A stretch of 64,000 nucleotides of DNA from Protopterus annectens (Eukaryota; Chordata; Ceratodontiformes; Protopteridae): positions 1,754,081,609 to 1,754,145,608 of the forward strand of contig NC_056725.1 in NCBI RefSeq assembly GCF_019279795.1. The letters are read 5' to 3'. Shown one piece after another: positions 41,986 through 52,476 of this stretch. The notes beneath the pieces were generated by a model. The model saw only the letters and a list, made by a program, of their open reading frames with translations, made no database searches and was not told the origin of the DNA. Within the stretch, counting starts at the first letter, position 1, and the number at the start of each line of letters is the position of its first letter. The position numbers were made by a program, and so were the translations under genes.

Positions 41986-42514
41986 ATCCAGGAAATGCTG
42001 ATGCAAGTGGACTGTAATATGGGCCCTCTCCAGAGTAAGCAAGAAATATTTGATGGTGTCCAGATCTGCCCCAGTACACACAAAACTATGCAAAGGAGCA
42101 GTATCAACCAGTTTCATAGATATGGGAATAATAGAAGGCCTTTCTGCTGCTACACTCCAATAACAATTCTGGTTTAAACTTTGGCGACAGAAGAAAAAGC
42201 TAGAAGTCATCACTCTTTGCATAGTTTCATAGATGGTCAATAAGCATGCAGTTCAAATGACCGCTGAAGAGCATAGCCCAAATTCCTCAGAGCACTGGCT
42301 AGTCAGACTCTCACAACTAGGCAAACTGAAGCTGAAGAAATCAGATGCTGGAATACAGGAAGCAGCTCAGTAACCGCTCATACTTTCTTCTTTTGTGCTG
42401 CCAGACTTCAATATATATTCTTCTTGCACTAGGCAGGAAATGAAGGTGGATCATCTACTTGGAAAGCAGCTATGCTCATCACTTCACTATCAATGCTATT
42501 TTAAAGCATAAACA
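41986..42514. other. Unexplained open frame, no assignment
   Basis: Contains a minus-strand open stretch (about 41986-42240) reading ERPSIIPISMKLVDTAPLHS and then CTGADLDTIKYFLLTLERAH. It has protein-like composition, but I recognise no family. Possibly an exon or part of an unidentified element, with the L1-like tail directly downstream. Confidence 0.3.
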
Positions 42515-42585
42515 GAGGCCATGAGATTTGAATTCATGACCCCTGGTTTAGTAGACTAGTGCTCTAACCACTGTGCTACAAGGCC
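42515..42585 (-). other. tRNA-like SINE head 1 (tRNA pseudogene)
   Basis: Minus strand reads GGCCTTGTAGCACAGTGGTT and so on, with a good A box (TAGCACAGTGG) and a B-box-like GAATTCAAATC. D arm, anticodon arm (loop CTACTAA) and T arm can be drawn with a few mismatches, but the 3' acceptor half does not pair well. This is not a functional tRNA gene; it is most likely a tRNA-derived SINE head. Confidence 0.55.
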
Positions 42586-42597
42586 AGAAATTATACC

Positions 42598-42662
42598 ACC
42601 TCAGATGGGGCTCAAACTCAGTCTCTGGCTTAGGAATGCCTCATTCATTAGGCCATTGGGGC
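42598..42662 (-). other. tRNA-like SINE head 2 (tRNA pseudogene)
   Basis: Minus strand reads GGCCTAATGAATGAGGCATT, then GAGTTTGAGCCCCATCTG, resembling the GGCCTAGTGGATAAGGC...GGTTCGAGTCCC pattern of arginine-type tRNA heads. It lies only about 12 bp upstream of head 1, in the same orientation. Confidence 0.5.
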
Positions 42663-43671
42663 TAACTTCAAGGTGAAGTCCAGAATCCTCTACTGTGGAT
42701 TCCACACTAATTTGTGAGTAAGCATCCATAACGTCCAAATCACTAACCAAAAATCTTGAGGCAAGGATAATATCAGAAGCTATAGGTTAACTATGCTAAA
42801 ACTTCATCTGCACAGTGTGATGACTGAAATCTCTAAAAGCCCAAAATGGGTCAAACCACCATCTCAATTAATTTTTCACAGCCAGAAGAGGTGAAAGCAA
42901 AATGAGTTTATTTGCTTAGTCAAAGCCAAATATTTTACTGTTCCCTTGAAAAATGGGATGGGAATCTGTATGTACAAATTTACTTACACCATCTGGTCAG
43001 CCAAAGAATGTACTCCCAGGCCTGCCAACTGTGGGGTATGACTATTTACATAATGTACAGAACTTTTCTGTCCTGGGTTTATGGCTACCCAGGTTGGGGA
43101 AACCACTGAACTAATCTGCCACAGGCAACCTTGACAGCTGCAGGTGTGTCTGGTAAGCAGGGCTAATATGTAAATCCAAATCCAGAGGTGGTCATGCAGT
43201 AAGCAACATTTTCCGATCCTTGTGTAGACACTACTGCCTACGTATACAAAGCAAAACAAGCTCGGTATTGGACTGAATTCGGTATCTGGTACAGAACGTA
43301 AATCTCAAACAAAACAACAAGATACCGAAACCCACAACCACAGGACAAAAAAAAAATGACTGCAGAGTAAGTGCAAGAAACCCCTACCGATCAACAAGGA
43401 GCACTGCAGGAGCAGAGTGAGGAAAGGGCATATACGAAAAATTCAGAGTGTTGAAGAACAGTGGTCTGGAATGAGAATGAGTAACAGATAAACAATCTGG
43501 TTATTTAATTTGTCTCTTATGTACTTACACCATCATAGATATCTTTACTTAGTAAAGGACTTTCGTTTCTGCCAGCAAGAAAGTCTGACATGGTTGATGT
43601 GTTAAAGGACCTTAAGATGTTTAGCAGGAATCTTTTACTTAAACTTAAATTTCCACAACTGCTGATGATAT
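42663..43671. other. No gene recognised
   Basis: Unassigned AT-rich sequence. Open frames 42912-43109 (plus) and 42984-43259 (minus) show no motif. Confidence 0.45.
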
Positions 43672-43930
43672 AAATAGGTTCATAGGGAGGTACTAGGCTA
43701 TCTGCCCGAGGGCATTTATAAGTCTAGCCAGAGTGTGTTGGCTTTCTCCGCCTCATTGATTAACTGATCCTCTGTCAATCAGAGACAATGAAGCGATCCC
43801 AGGGGTGTATTTTCTGTTACCCATCCACTCGTCAAGGTTTCTCTTGAAGAGTCTTAGTGAGGGGCTCTGCCTAATGTAGTTTGGAATTTCGTTCCAAAGC
43901 ATGGGGAGTCTCTGTTTAAAAAGCCTAGTG
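43672..43930 (-). mobile_element. CR1/L2-type LINE 3' end
   Basis: The minus strand encodes the RT C-terminus in 43753-43950 (LFKQRLPMLWNEIPNYIRQS, then LRLFKRNLDEWMGN), followed by the 3' UTR with CCTATGAACCTATT at its very end. The same end occurs at 45747-46010. It is 5'-truncated at about 43930, where PLE3 begins. Confidence 0.85.
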
Positions 43931-44889
43931 TGTATATACCAGATGGTCATCTAGTAGTTGATACATTTTTAACAGTGTGTGAAAAAGACATTAGGGAAGC
44001 CTTTAAGCTCAAGTGTCACTCTGCGTTTTATAAATTGAGCAATGCTGAGTTAGAAGCTTTAAATGAACTTAAAGGTATGTCTACTATTGAGATCCAACCT
44101 GCCGATAAAGAAAATGGGGGGGGTCATCACAATGTATAAGCTGTTTTATTATAAGTAGATGCTAAAACATTTAGGTGATACCTCTGGTTATTGAATGAGT
44201 TCTAAGAGTTTTGTCATTGGGGTTATGGAGAAGGTATCATTTTTATTTTTGATTTATTAATGACTGATTTAATTTCTGAAGATTTGTTTAGATATTTTAA
44301 CATAGAACATTCCACTATTCCAATATTGTATGGTCTACCCAAAATACTTAAGGATATGGTCAACCCACCTATGAGACCTACAGTCCATTTACGTGGTGAA
44401 AACCCTGTGTCCTATTCTGGCCACTGTGAATAATTTGTTAAAGGACACAAAGTCTTTTTTGAGTTATACAACAATGTATCCAATATTACAGGTGATTATG
44501 TTTTTGTGACAATGGACATAGAGTCTCTTTTCACAGTTACTCCCAACACATGGGGTGTAGAGGATATTAGAGAGTTCCTGAATGGGAGACAAATCTTCCC
44601 CAATGATAAAGTGAACATGATTTGTATGCTTTTAGATGTTATTTTAGAGAATAATGTATTTATTTTTAAAAATGAGTTTTATCTTCAAAAGGTTGGCGTG
44701 GCTATGGGCATAGCTTGTGCCAACAGCTATGCCAACCTAGCTTTGGCACAATGGAAGGAGACATCAGTATTACATAATGAGTTTTCTGGGAACTCTAGGT
44801 TTGTTGATGACATGTTTTACTATGGAGTGGGCCTTCTGAATTACTTGGCACTTTTATGGAATAGTTACACACCACAACATCCTTTTTAA
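43930..44889 (+). pseudogene. PLE3 reverse transcriptase remnant
   Basis: Open parts are 43930-44139 and 44506-44889. The first has FYKLSNAELEALNELKG, then IEIQPADKENGG (the PADKGG motif of PLE RTs). Between them, ILYGLPKILKD matches the PKIHK motif. The second has block A VTMDIESLFTVTPN (Asp kept), then FYLQKVGVAMGIACANSYAN (block B) and SRFVDDMFYYG (block C, FVDD). Stops and frameshifts separate the blocks. Catalytic Asp residues survive but the gene is dead. Confidence 0.85.
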
Positions 44890-45746
44890 AGTTGGTCAAA
44901 TTTCTAGGGATGAGCTCCAGTTCCTTGATGTCACAGTATGAAACACAGATTTAGGGTCTGTAAATACAAGCCTCTATAGGAAATAGACTAGAAAGAATGT
45001 CCTCTTACACAAGAACAGCATGCATCCTAGACATGTATTTAGGAATGTTGTGAGAGGGCAGGTTTTGAGGATCACGAGGCTGCATAATGATGATGCTCAG
45101 TTGGCAGTAGCCTTACAGATTGTTAGGCATGATTTTTGCTTAACTCTGAGAAGGAACTAGATGCACGTATTAAATAATCTTTGAAGGAAAGAGAATCTAA
45201 GGGTAGACCCTATTTTTCTGATTATAATATAGCTGTTAACAGTGTGAGTCACAGGGATAGAAATAACAGTATTAGGGTTCTCCTGATGCATTCGAGTGAT
45301 ATAAATATTTCTATGGCATTTTTAAGAACAACTGGAATATATTAGAGGCGTCAGATGAACTTATGGAGATTGTGGAAGACAGACCCTATTTTCCTTGTAG
45401 AAATGACATGTCATTGAAGAGACAACTTTGCTAAAGACCTTATAAGTGTACAACATCTATAATCTCACAGAGACATGGGACGTACCCTTGTAGAGGTTGT
45501 TCTGTCTGTAGTTTTATTCACGTAGGTTTTAGTTATCGACATCCGCATGCAGGTTTTTTGATTGAATGCATGTTTTACACTGACCGTAAAACTCGTAAGA
45601 TAGTTTATTTTAGTTATTGTCAGGTATGCAATTTTTTTTTATATTGGGAAGAACCACTGCTCATTTAAGGAGCATACTTTGGAACATATTAGGTATATTA
45701 GAAAAGAGAAGGAGAGTAGTGCCTTGGCACGACATGTTAAGAATAA
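43931..45746 (+). mobile_element. PLE3: third Penelope-like element, decayed
   Basis: Plus-strand PLE with RT and GIY-YIG remnants, truncated at both ends where it meets LINE sequence on the same minus orientation. It is older than PLE1 and PLE2, judged by stop density, and different in sequence. No hammerhead-like end remains because the 3' end is missing. Confidence 0.82.
44890..45746 (+). pseudogene. PLE3 linker and GIY-YIG remnant
   Basis: Heavily broken. Recognisable pieces are the post-RT LYRK (about 44970), MHPRHVFRNVVRGQ and ITRLHNDD (45020-45100), then near 45590-45740 IVYFSYCQVC, FFLYWEE (a degraded FYIGKT), FKEHTLEHIRYIRKEKESSA and LARHVKNN. This is the GIY-YIG order of PLEs (GIYxxxC..C...YIGKT...R..EH...I). 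It ends where LINE sequence starts. Confidence 0.7.
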
Positions 45747-46689
45747 TAGGTTCATAGGTTGGTACTAGGCTATCGGCCCTAGGGCCTATACAAGCTTAGC
45801 CAAACAATTCCCTGGATATTTCTTCCCACAATATTGATTTCCTGGACCCCTGTCTAGCAGTGCGACTGACGTAATCCCCGGGGTGAATCTCCTATCCCCC
45901 ATCCAATTGTCAAGGTTCCTTTTGAAGACGGCCAAAGAGGCGCTCTGCTTGACATGTATGGGCAGTCTATTCCAGAGTATGGGGAGTCTCTGGGTCAGGA
46001 ACCTATCCCTCTAGCATGTTTTGTTCATTGTGAGGACAAGGTTTAGATACCTGGAGCATGTGGCTCTGCGGGATTGGGATTTCTTTAAGTGGAGCATGTC
46101 CGACAGCTCAGCGTTTGACATGGCCTTGTATGTTAAGCAGAGATCGCCTCTGAGTAGACAACATGCCACAGAGTATAGCTGGAGTTTTTTTTTAGATGGT
46201 CAGCATAGGGCATCTGCTTTAGGCCTGTGATACTTTTAGTGAGGATTTCTGTGGCCTTTCCAGCTGTTGCAGATGTCTTGTGAGCTACATACCAAACGGG
46301 GCATTTTACTAATGGGTCTAATGAGGGATAAGTACAGTGGGACAATGACCGCCTTTTTTCTGGATGAAAAGCCTTTAGTGAGGAGGTGTGCCACATAGAA
46401 GGATTTCCTGACTGTGGCGATGTGGTTATTGAAGGTGAGACCACTGTCCACCTGTGTCCCCAAGTCTCTCATCACACTTTCAGTGTTTAGTGTACTGCCA
46501 CCTATGTGTTAATTCATGGGTACATGCTTTTCCCAAAGGGGATAACTATACATTTCTTGGAATTAAGCTTGAGCCCATGGCTCTGGCATCAAGCATCTGT
46601 TTCTGTAAGGCCCTTTTGGAGAATACCCATATCATTTGGGGATTCAATAATGGCTCCCAGTTTGCAGTCATCTGAGAACTTTGTTACCT

Positions 46690-47309
46690 AGTGTCCCTTA
46701 GTGTTGGCCTGTAATTCAGAGAAGTAGATGTCAAACAAGAGCAGTCCCAGGACTGAACCCTGAGATGCTCCACTTGTCTTGGAGCTGGATTTGGAATCGG
46801 CTACTTTTACAGTCTAGGTTCTGTCAGCAAGCCAGTTGGCAACCCATCGAGTAACGTAGGGATTTATGCCCAGCTTAGTAAGTTTATCTATGATTCCAGA
46901 GTGGGGGGTGGTGTCGAAGGCCTTGGCAAGGTCCAGATAGGCTGTGTGGACCGCCTTACCCTCGTCCAGAGCTCTGGAGACAGATCAGTCAGGTTCAGGA
47001 GACAAGATCGGCCCTTCACGAACCAAAACTGGGTCGGGTCAAGTGCTTGAAGGTTCCAAAGCCTATGTTTATAAGTTCCATGATAATGCGTTCCATGCCC
47101 TTGTATATCAGGCGTGTCAGACTGATGGGACAGTAGTTCCCGGGATCCAAGGTGGATCTCCCCCTGTGGAGTGGGATAACTGTAGCTGTGCACCACTCAG
47201 TGGGCATGAAGCCTGAGATGAGGCTATGATTAAACATGACACTTAGGTGAGGTGCCAGTTCATTTTGTAGTTCATGTAGTACACAGCCTGGGATGTCATC
47301 TGGTCCCAT
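46690..47309 (-). pseudogene. LINE-2 reverse transcriptase
   Basis: Frames 47016-47309 and 46888-47196, plus a shifted continuation. Motifs in order are GPDDIPGCVLHELQNELAPH, FMPTEWCTATVIPLHRG, NYCPISLTRLIYKGMERII, QFWFVKGRSCLLNL, and a degraded block A (HTAYLDLAKAFDTTPHSG across a shift at about 46930). Block B follows near 46770 as SQGSVLGLLLFDIYF. This is CR1/L2-style. The gene is non-functional. Confidence 0.82.
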
Positions 47310-47934
47310 GGATGCTGTTATTCTTAGCTTTGGAGAGTGCGGATTCTACCTGTGTGGCCAGAATTACCGGAATTTGGCAATCATTTGGTACTGAGATGGG
47401 CCCTTTAGGGGGTGGACAGGGGAGTGAAGTTGGCACTAAATCGATCTGTCAGGATATTGCCAATATCCTTGGGATCAGTATATTTAATGCAATTCAGTTG
47501 TAGCTCAAAGCAGATCTCAGCACTGCCATTTAGATTCTTGACATAGCTATAGAATGCCTTGTGGTTGTATTTGGAATCTTTGGCAATTTTATTTTCGTAA
47601 CTAGCTTTGGAGGATTTTATGAGGGATCTCAGCTTCGTACTGAGGCTGGTAAGGGAGTTTTTTGCATCCTGGGATTTTCCTCTTTTCTACAACAGTTTCT
47701 TCCTTCTGTTGCATAGTTTGTTTATGGCAGGGGACCACCAGACTGGCTTCCTTTTTTTGGAGGAGAGAGTCTTGGTTCTATTTGGGATGGCACAATTCAT
47801 GCACAAGTGGATGTGCTCGTACAGTGCCTTAGTGTAGGATTCAGCAGTCGAACTTTCAGCTCCCGTCTGCATGGGTGCCATGAAGTTTGTCACTTCTGAC
47901 TTAAGTAGCAGGAAGTTGGCTTTGGAGAAGTTTT

Positions 47935-48685
47935 TTACGGAGGTTTCCTTACTTGGGGGGGGGGTGGGATGTGGATGTCAAGGGTGATTTGCTTATGGTC
48001 AGACCTGACCAGTGAGAGGGTGACCATTGGTGTAGTGCATCTATCTTCCATGCTGGTAATGACCAGGTCTAGGATACTGGAGCCCATGGTGGGACAATGG
48101 ATTACTTGATCCAGGGCATTGGAATTTATGAATTCCAAGAACCGTTGGGAAAAGGTGTTGGTACCGAGTAGTTTTCCCAGTTAATGGCAGGGTAGTTGAA
48201 ATCACCCAGTCTTGAGGTGTTTGGTTGCATTTTAATATTTTCCAGTATGTTTAGAAAGGTGTAGTGAGAATCTTGGGGCATGATTGGGGATCTGTAGCAA
48301 GCTACAATTTGGATTGCAGCGTTAGTTGCACCTAGAGAATTTCAGATGCAATGCATTGGGCAACTAGCCTGGAGGTGTGAATATCCTTGGTGAACATGGA
48401 CACTCCTCCACCTTTAGTGTTTCGGTCTTGGTTTGTTAGCCAAAAAATCTGGTAAGAGTTGTAGCCTGGTATTGCAGGGGTGCTCTCTGGAGTCTTGAAC
48501 CAGGTCTCAGTTACTGCACAGATATCGATGTTCTCCATTTTTAGGAGTGCCTCGAGAGAGTGCATTTTGAGGTTTAGACTTCTAGCAGTGAGTAGCATTA
48601 CCCTCAAATTGTGCATGCCTGTATCTGTTACGGTGGTGGTTTTGTTCTTTGAACCTTGCCTAAAAAAGGCACTATGGGGTGGCAA
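47935..48685 (-). pseudogene. LINE-2 AP-endonuclease
   Basis: The frame 48332-48685 has MLLTARSLNLKMHSLEALL, ENIDICAVTETWFKTPEST (catalytic Glu in TETW), and TKGGGVSMFTKDI. After a frameshift, sequence near 48200 reads like GDFNYPAIN, and 47935-48138 carries FINSNALDQVIHCPTMGSSI, LDLVITS and VRSDHKQITLDI, ending in the conserved SDH triad segment. Domain order is complete for an APE-type nuclease. Confidence 0.85.
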
Positions 48686-48690
48686 GAGCT

Positions 48691-49620
48691 TTAGCCAGTA
48701 ACCTGAATCTCAGGGGTGACAGGTGCAGACCATCTCTGGCAAAAACTAAATCCCAGGAGTGACAGGTGCATACCATCTCTGGCAAAGCATTGTGGTTTGT
48801 CGATCATATCGTCCCAGGCAGACAGATACTGGATCCTCTTTGAATGACACCAGTAGCTTAAGCCAATTGTTGAAGTCAATAATTTTGTCCTTATACTGTG
48901 GTATCATTCTGGATGAAGGCAGGATGCTACTCAGGGCTAGGATCATACCTGCCTGGGCCACATGATCCGAGAGCTCTTCCATGTCTCTTTTCATGTAGTC
49001 CAGGGAGGTATGTCTCAAGTCATTCACTCCAACATGGACAATGACAGTTGTATTTGTATTTGTTGTGGAGTGACTTGCGTGCATGCATTATGTGGCGGAT
49101 CCTGGCACCTGACAGGCAGCAGACTGTAATTTTCTCCTTGCTCAGCCTGGTGACTGGGACATCAGTGTGCCTGACTATAGAGTCACCTATGACTAAAGTG
49201 TTGGGTACGTTGTCTTGCCTTAGGGGCTGTTGTTGGGTGGCACACTGGTGTTGTGAGCTATGTGTCACTTTGGTTGTGAATGGTGTTTGCGTTTCAGCTT
49301 CGGAGGTCCTTGTTGTTTGGGCAGGTTAATGTTAAGGGCCACCGCATATGTGGGTTTAGTGTTGCTATGTGTGGGTGTTGATAGTGTGGATTTTGAAGGG
49401 CTATGTGTTGCTTGAGGTGTAGTGCAGGTGTTAACCTTCTCCTCTTGACTGCCTAGCAGAAACTTGGCTGGAGAGAGCTTTGCTTCCAGTTTGGCTATGT
49501 AAGTGCATCTCTCACAGGTTGTAGTGTTGGGTGGTAGGAGGAGAGGGTTGTTTGTGTACATGAGGCAGTTGCTGCATTGCCCAGTATGCCCAGATTCACC
49601 AGGTGGACAGGAGAAATCAC
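48691..49620 (-). pseudogene. LINE-2 ORF1: zinc-like N-terminus plus SGNH esterase domain
   Basis: Three overlapping frames make one ORF1. 49265-49561 starts in the context CSNCLMYTN...TTTCERC, a CxxC...CxxC pair, followed by a possible short coiled coil (YIAKLEAKLSP). 49020-49268 has NTLVIGDSIVRHTDVP, the GDS block with the catalytic Ser, and ITVCCLSGARIRHI. 48746-49084 has VIVHVGVNDLRHTS, the GxND block. 48691-48879 has CFARDGMHLSLLGFSF, the DxxH block with the catalytic Asp/His. These are SGNH-hydrolase blocks, known from ORF1 of some CR1-like LINEs. Frameshifts have inactivated it. Confidence 0.8.
48706..48790. repeat. Short tandem duplication in LINE-2 ORF1 end
   Basis: GTGACAGGTGCAGACCATCTCTGG (written here as a pattern) occurs twice about 42 bp apart (CAGGGGTGACAGGTGCAGAC and CAGGAGTGACAGGTGCATAC), duplicating the end of the esterase region. 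Confidence 0.75.
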
Positions 49621-49650
49621 TGGAAGCTGACCCATGGACATGCCTGTTTA

Positions 49651-50640
49651 GGGTTTTTTTTTTTTTTTTGTAACGTACAAGAGCTGTTTTCCCTTACCTT
49701 TGCAAGGTACTTTGCAATTATAGGAGGTTTAGTGCCTATGATTAATTTCTCCTCATTAACAAGGAGAGTTGAGTGCTTGTATCAGTTTAAGGTTTCCTAG
49801 TGCTTTCCAGCAGGTTCTAGAGCAAGTGCTATTCACAGGGGTCCAGATTTTAGTGCTACTACTGAGAAACCAACTAGTTCTAAGGGAAAATTTGAAGAGC
49901 AGACTTTCTGGCACCTGGAATAGTTTAACCGTTGCCCTGGGGTGCTGCACGATGCGAAAATGCACAAACACACGCGTTTTTAAGCCACAAAGTTGAAAGG
50001 GACAGAAATCAGCCCAAAATGGCTAATAAAATTACAATTTCAGAGCTGGAAACCACTCCTTTAGTGTTGGATAGTCAGTACAATGCTCACCACTCACAAT
50101 AGTAAGCAGGACTTCCCTCTACCACAGCAAGGTCTGGATAGCTCTGAACACAGAAAATAAAGTCCTGAAACCAGCAAAGCCTGGGATCTGGACTATACTA
50201 GCTAGGAAAGGCAGGAAACAAGCAAATAAGATAGTATTTTTTTTTTTGGTTAAAACAGGCTAAACAATGCAATAATACAGTAAATAAACACAGAAAAAGG
50301 TTCACAGCATACATTTAGTTTTTTTTGTACTAGAAGTTATAACAGAGAACATCAGAGGTGGTGATTTAAAGAATAGGACCAAATTGGCTGAACAAAACAG
50401 GATTATTCAACTTAAACTGACAAACCACCAGGTAATAAATGATGCTGTTACACTGAAACCTTGCTTCGTGCACATACATTAAAACATTACTTTATAGATC
50501 TGCAATTTATTATTTTTATACATACTATTGTTTTTTCTGAGTTCTATACATGCTTTTTGCATTTTTATCCATTTCTTAGATTGTTTGGGGTATTTCTTAA
50601 TTAGATGGATGATTTTATTGGATATTACAAGTTGCCTTAA
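49651..50640. other. No gene recognised
   Basis: Unassigned sequence after the LINE-2 5' end. The minus frame 49756-49971 has no motif. A- and T-runs occur near 50238 and 50320. Confidence 0.45.
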
Positions 50641-50800
50641 GCTGATTGGCTAAAGGAATGTATTTGGTTAATTGATTTTTGAATGTAGCAGTCTGATGAA
50701 GTGATTTTTATTGTGAAAGTGCTTGCTCTGCAATAAATTTTTTGTCCTGAGGCTGTGGGTTTCAGTATCTTGCTGTTTTCTTTAGGACTACTGCCTACTT
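50640..50800 (+). other. PLE 3'-end remnant with hammerhead-like core
   Basis: CTGATGA (50693-50699), A, GTGA with loose stem II, GAAA (50715-50718), AGTGCTT, then CAATAAA and TCCTGAGGCTGTGGGTTTCA. The layout is the same as the PLE1 and PLE2 3' ends (core, GAAA, AGCGCT, AATAAA). No PLE coding sequence lies upstream, so it is a solo end. Confidence 0.45.
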
Positions 50801-51660
50801 TCAAGTTTCTTTCTCCTGAGTACTTGGGATGACTTGCTGAAGTAGAAAAGAAGGGAAAAAGTGATATACATACCCTTGCAGCAAACAATGCATTGCCTCT
50901 CTTTTTGAAGAGCCATGTTGTCTTGCATGGACTCTGAGGAAGACCTCTCCCTCAATGGGCCATCTAAGACAGCTTATTACAGTTCATTACGAAAGGATGA
51001 AGGCCAAGACCAAACCAGCTGATGCTAACAAACACCAGCAGCAGCAGTCCATGCCACAGTATCAATGCATCAAAGCTGTGATAAACATTGCAAAGTCAAT
51101 TGCAGAAGCTATGGATAGAAGCTTCTGCTCTGACTCTTCCTCTAAGACGAGCAGTTCTGACAAGATGGACAAAGCCAGAGCTACAGGAAAGAGAACTGGA
51201 AATGGAACAAGACAGGCAAACACTACAGGGCATGTAAACCCAAAGCTGCAGAAGAGCACTGTTTTTTTTTTTGTCAAACTTAGCATTGAAATCTGTCCGA
51301 CAGAAGTACATCTAAATGCCAACAGATATGACCTTATTCTGAGCTGAGAAAACTGTTTATAATTTGTCTTTACGATTCTTGGAAAAAAGACCAGCCCACA
51401 TGACCTAGATTCTGTGTAGGCTGCATGCCTTCATAGCTGCAGAAGGGTCAGAGTTCTTCCAAGCTGCAAAAATAGCTCAAATGGAAGACTGCCCCAAAGT
51501 TTCTCCTCCTACTTCCCCTGTGAGATATGCAATCTATTCTGGGGCACAGAAGTAAGACAGAGCAGGAGGTTTAAAGCACAACTCCCCCAAAGAAAAGGTC
51601 ATCAGGAGAACTAATTGATGAAAAGGAGTCATTATCAAACCTCAGCCCTTCAAACTCTTC
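50801..51660 (+). other. Unassigned open frame
   Basis: The frame 50955-51347 (130 codons) has a Gln/Ser/Lys-rich composition with SSSKTSSSDKMDKARATGK and no motif I know. Continuing codons downstream are partly open. It might be a fragment of a gag-like protein or a chance frame. Confidence 0.3.
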
Positions 51661-51677
51661 AGCAACTGAGAACTCAC

Positions 51678-51753
51678 CTGGACAGCCTCCAATGGCTATT
51701 CTGCAAAGATTTACATCCATGGTCATCCCACATGTGATGCCGCATCAGTACTG
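51678..51753 (-). other. Possible host exon, phase unclear
   Basis: On the minus strand: an acceptor-like TTTACTTACTGGTCAG before 51753 (with a NAGNAG choice, CAGCAG), a 76-nt segment open in one frame (MRHHMWDDHGCKSLQNSHWR), and a strong donor CAG|GTGAGT after 51678. Its required phase does not follow directly from the exon at 52397-52476, so either an intermediate exon is missing or this is not an exon. Confidence 0.35.
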
Positions 51754-52396
51754 CTGACCAGTAAGTAAACAGTGTGTAGTCAGTCAATACCCCAAAGGTA
51801 ACATACAAATTACAGAAGCACAATGCAGAGGTGGAGTGAGGGAAAGATCCGGGAAAGTTTTCCAGATGCAGTTTTCTACAGGTCATGATGAATTTACAGG
51901 TGTACTTTGTGACTAACCATAAATTCAGTAAACAGCACATTTCTCCAAACACAAGATTCTAAACGCCAATATCCCAAAAGCTCTGTCTACTTATTGCTGA
52001 TGCAGATTTACTCAATGAAGGTCAATCACATCTTGAAAGCAGTGATAGCAATGTCACAAGAAAAGCAGGAAAAATAAGGATGGGTTTAAATTTTGACCTT
52101 ATAATGAGAGAAAGACGACTATTTTAAAAGTAACTCACATCTACTTAAGCAAAGCAGGCAAAAGAAGAAGAAAAAACAATATATTTAAAGGACAGTGCAA
52201 GATGAGTCTTAACACAGAAGTTGGGAAAAGTTTTTATACACTTACACCTGTGACTGGTGATGTAAATGATGCAGTTTTCTACACCCCTAAATGCAATCAG
52301 AGGCCAGAAGGTAACAAAATTAAAAAATAAAACTGAATTCCCCTCCACATTCACCAGAAGAAATTTAAATTTTATTTAACATCTAGAAGGTTTTAC

Positions 52397-52476
52397 CTTA
52401 GTAACTGAAAAGCTGATGTGTATTCCTCAGATTCCCAAACATTTCGTTCCAAACATGCAGAATGCAGCTCTCTGAT
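52397..52476 (-). CDS. Candidate host-gene internal exon (80 nt)
   Basis: On the minus strand: acceptor TATATTTTATTCAG just before 52476, an 80-nt segment, then donor AAG|GTAAAA after 52397. Only one frame is open, reading [20 protein letters not shown] and ending SAFQLLR (phase 0 start, phase 2 end). It looks like a helical, charged protein segment, not transposon coding sequence. The start phase fits the end of the exon at 61177-61293. I do not recognise the protein. DIRS-C would then lie in the intron between them. Confidence 0.5.

Larger units (their letters stand above)
45747..49650 (-). mobile_element. CR1/L2-type LINE-2 copy, nearly full length, with esterase ORF1
   Basis: Minus-strand LINE with ORF1 (about 49620-48691), APE endonuclease (48685-47935), RT (about 47309-46690), C-terminal region and a 3' end in CCTATGAACCTAT at 45747. 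Many frameshifts. It parallels LINE-1 at 3085-11093 but is a separate, diverged subfamily member. The 5' border near 49650 is approximate. Confidence 0.85.

Noticed and set aside
42515..42585. Functional tRNA gene
   Set aside because: The acceptor stem does not pair and the T stem has a mismatch at the conserved GG/CC; better read as a SINE head.
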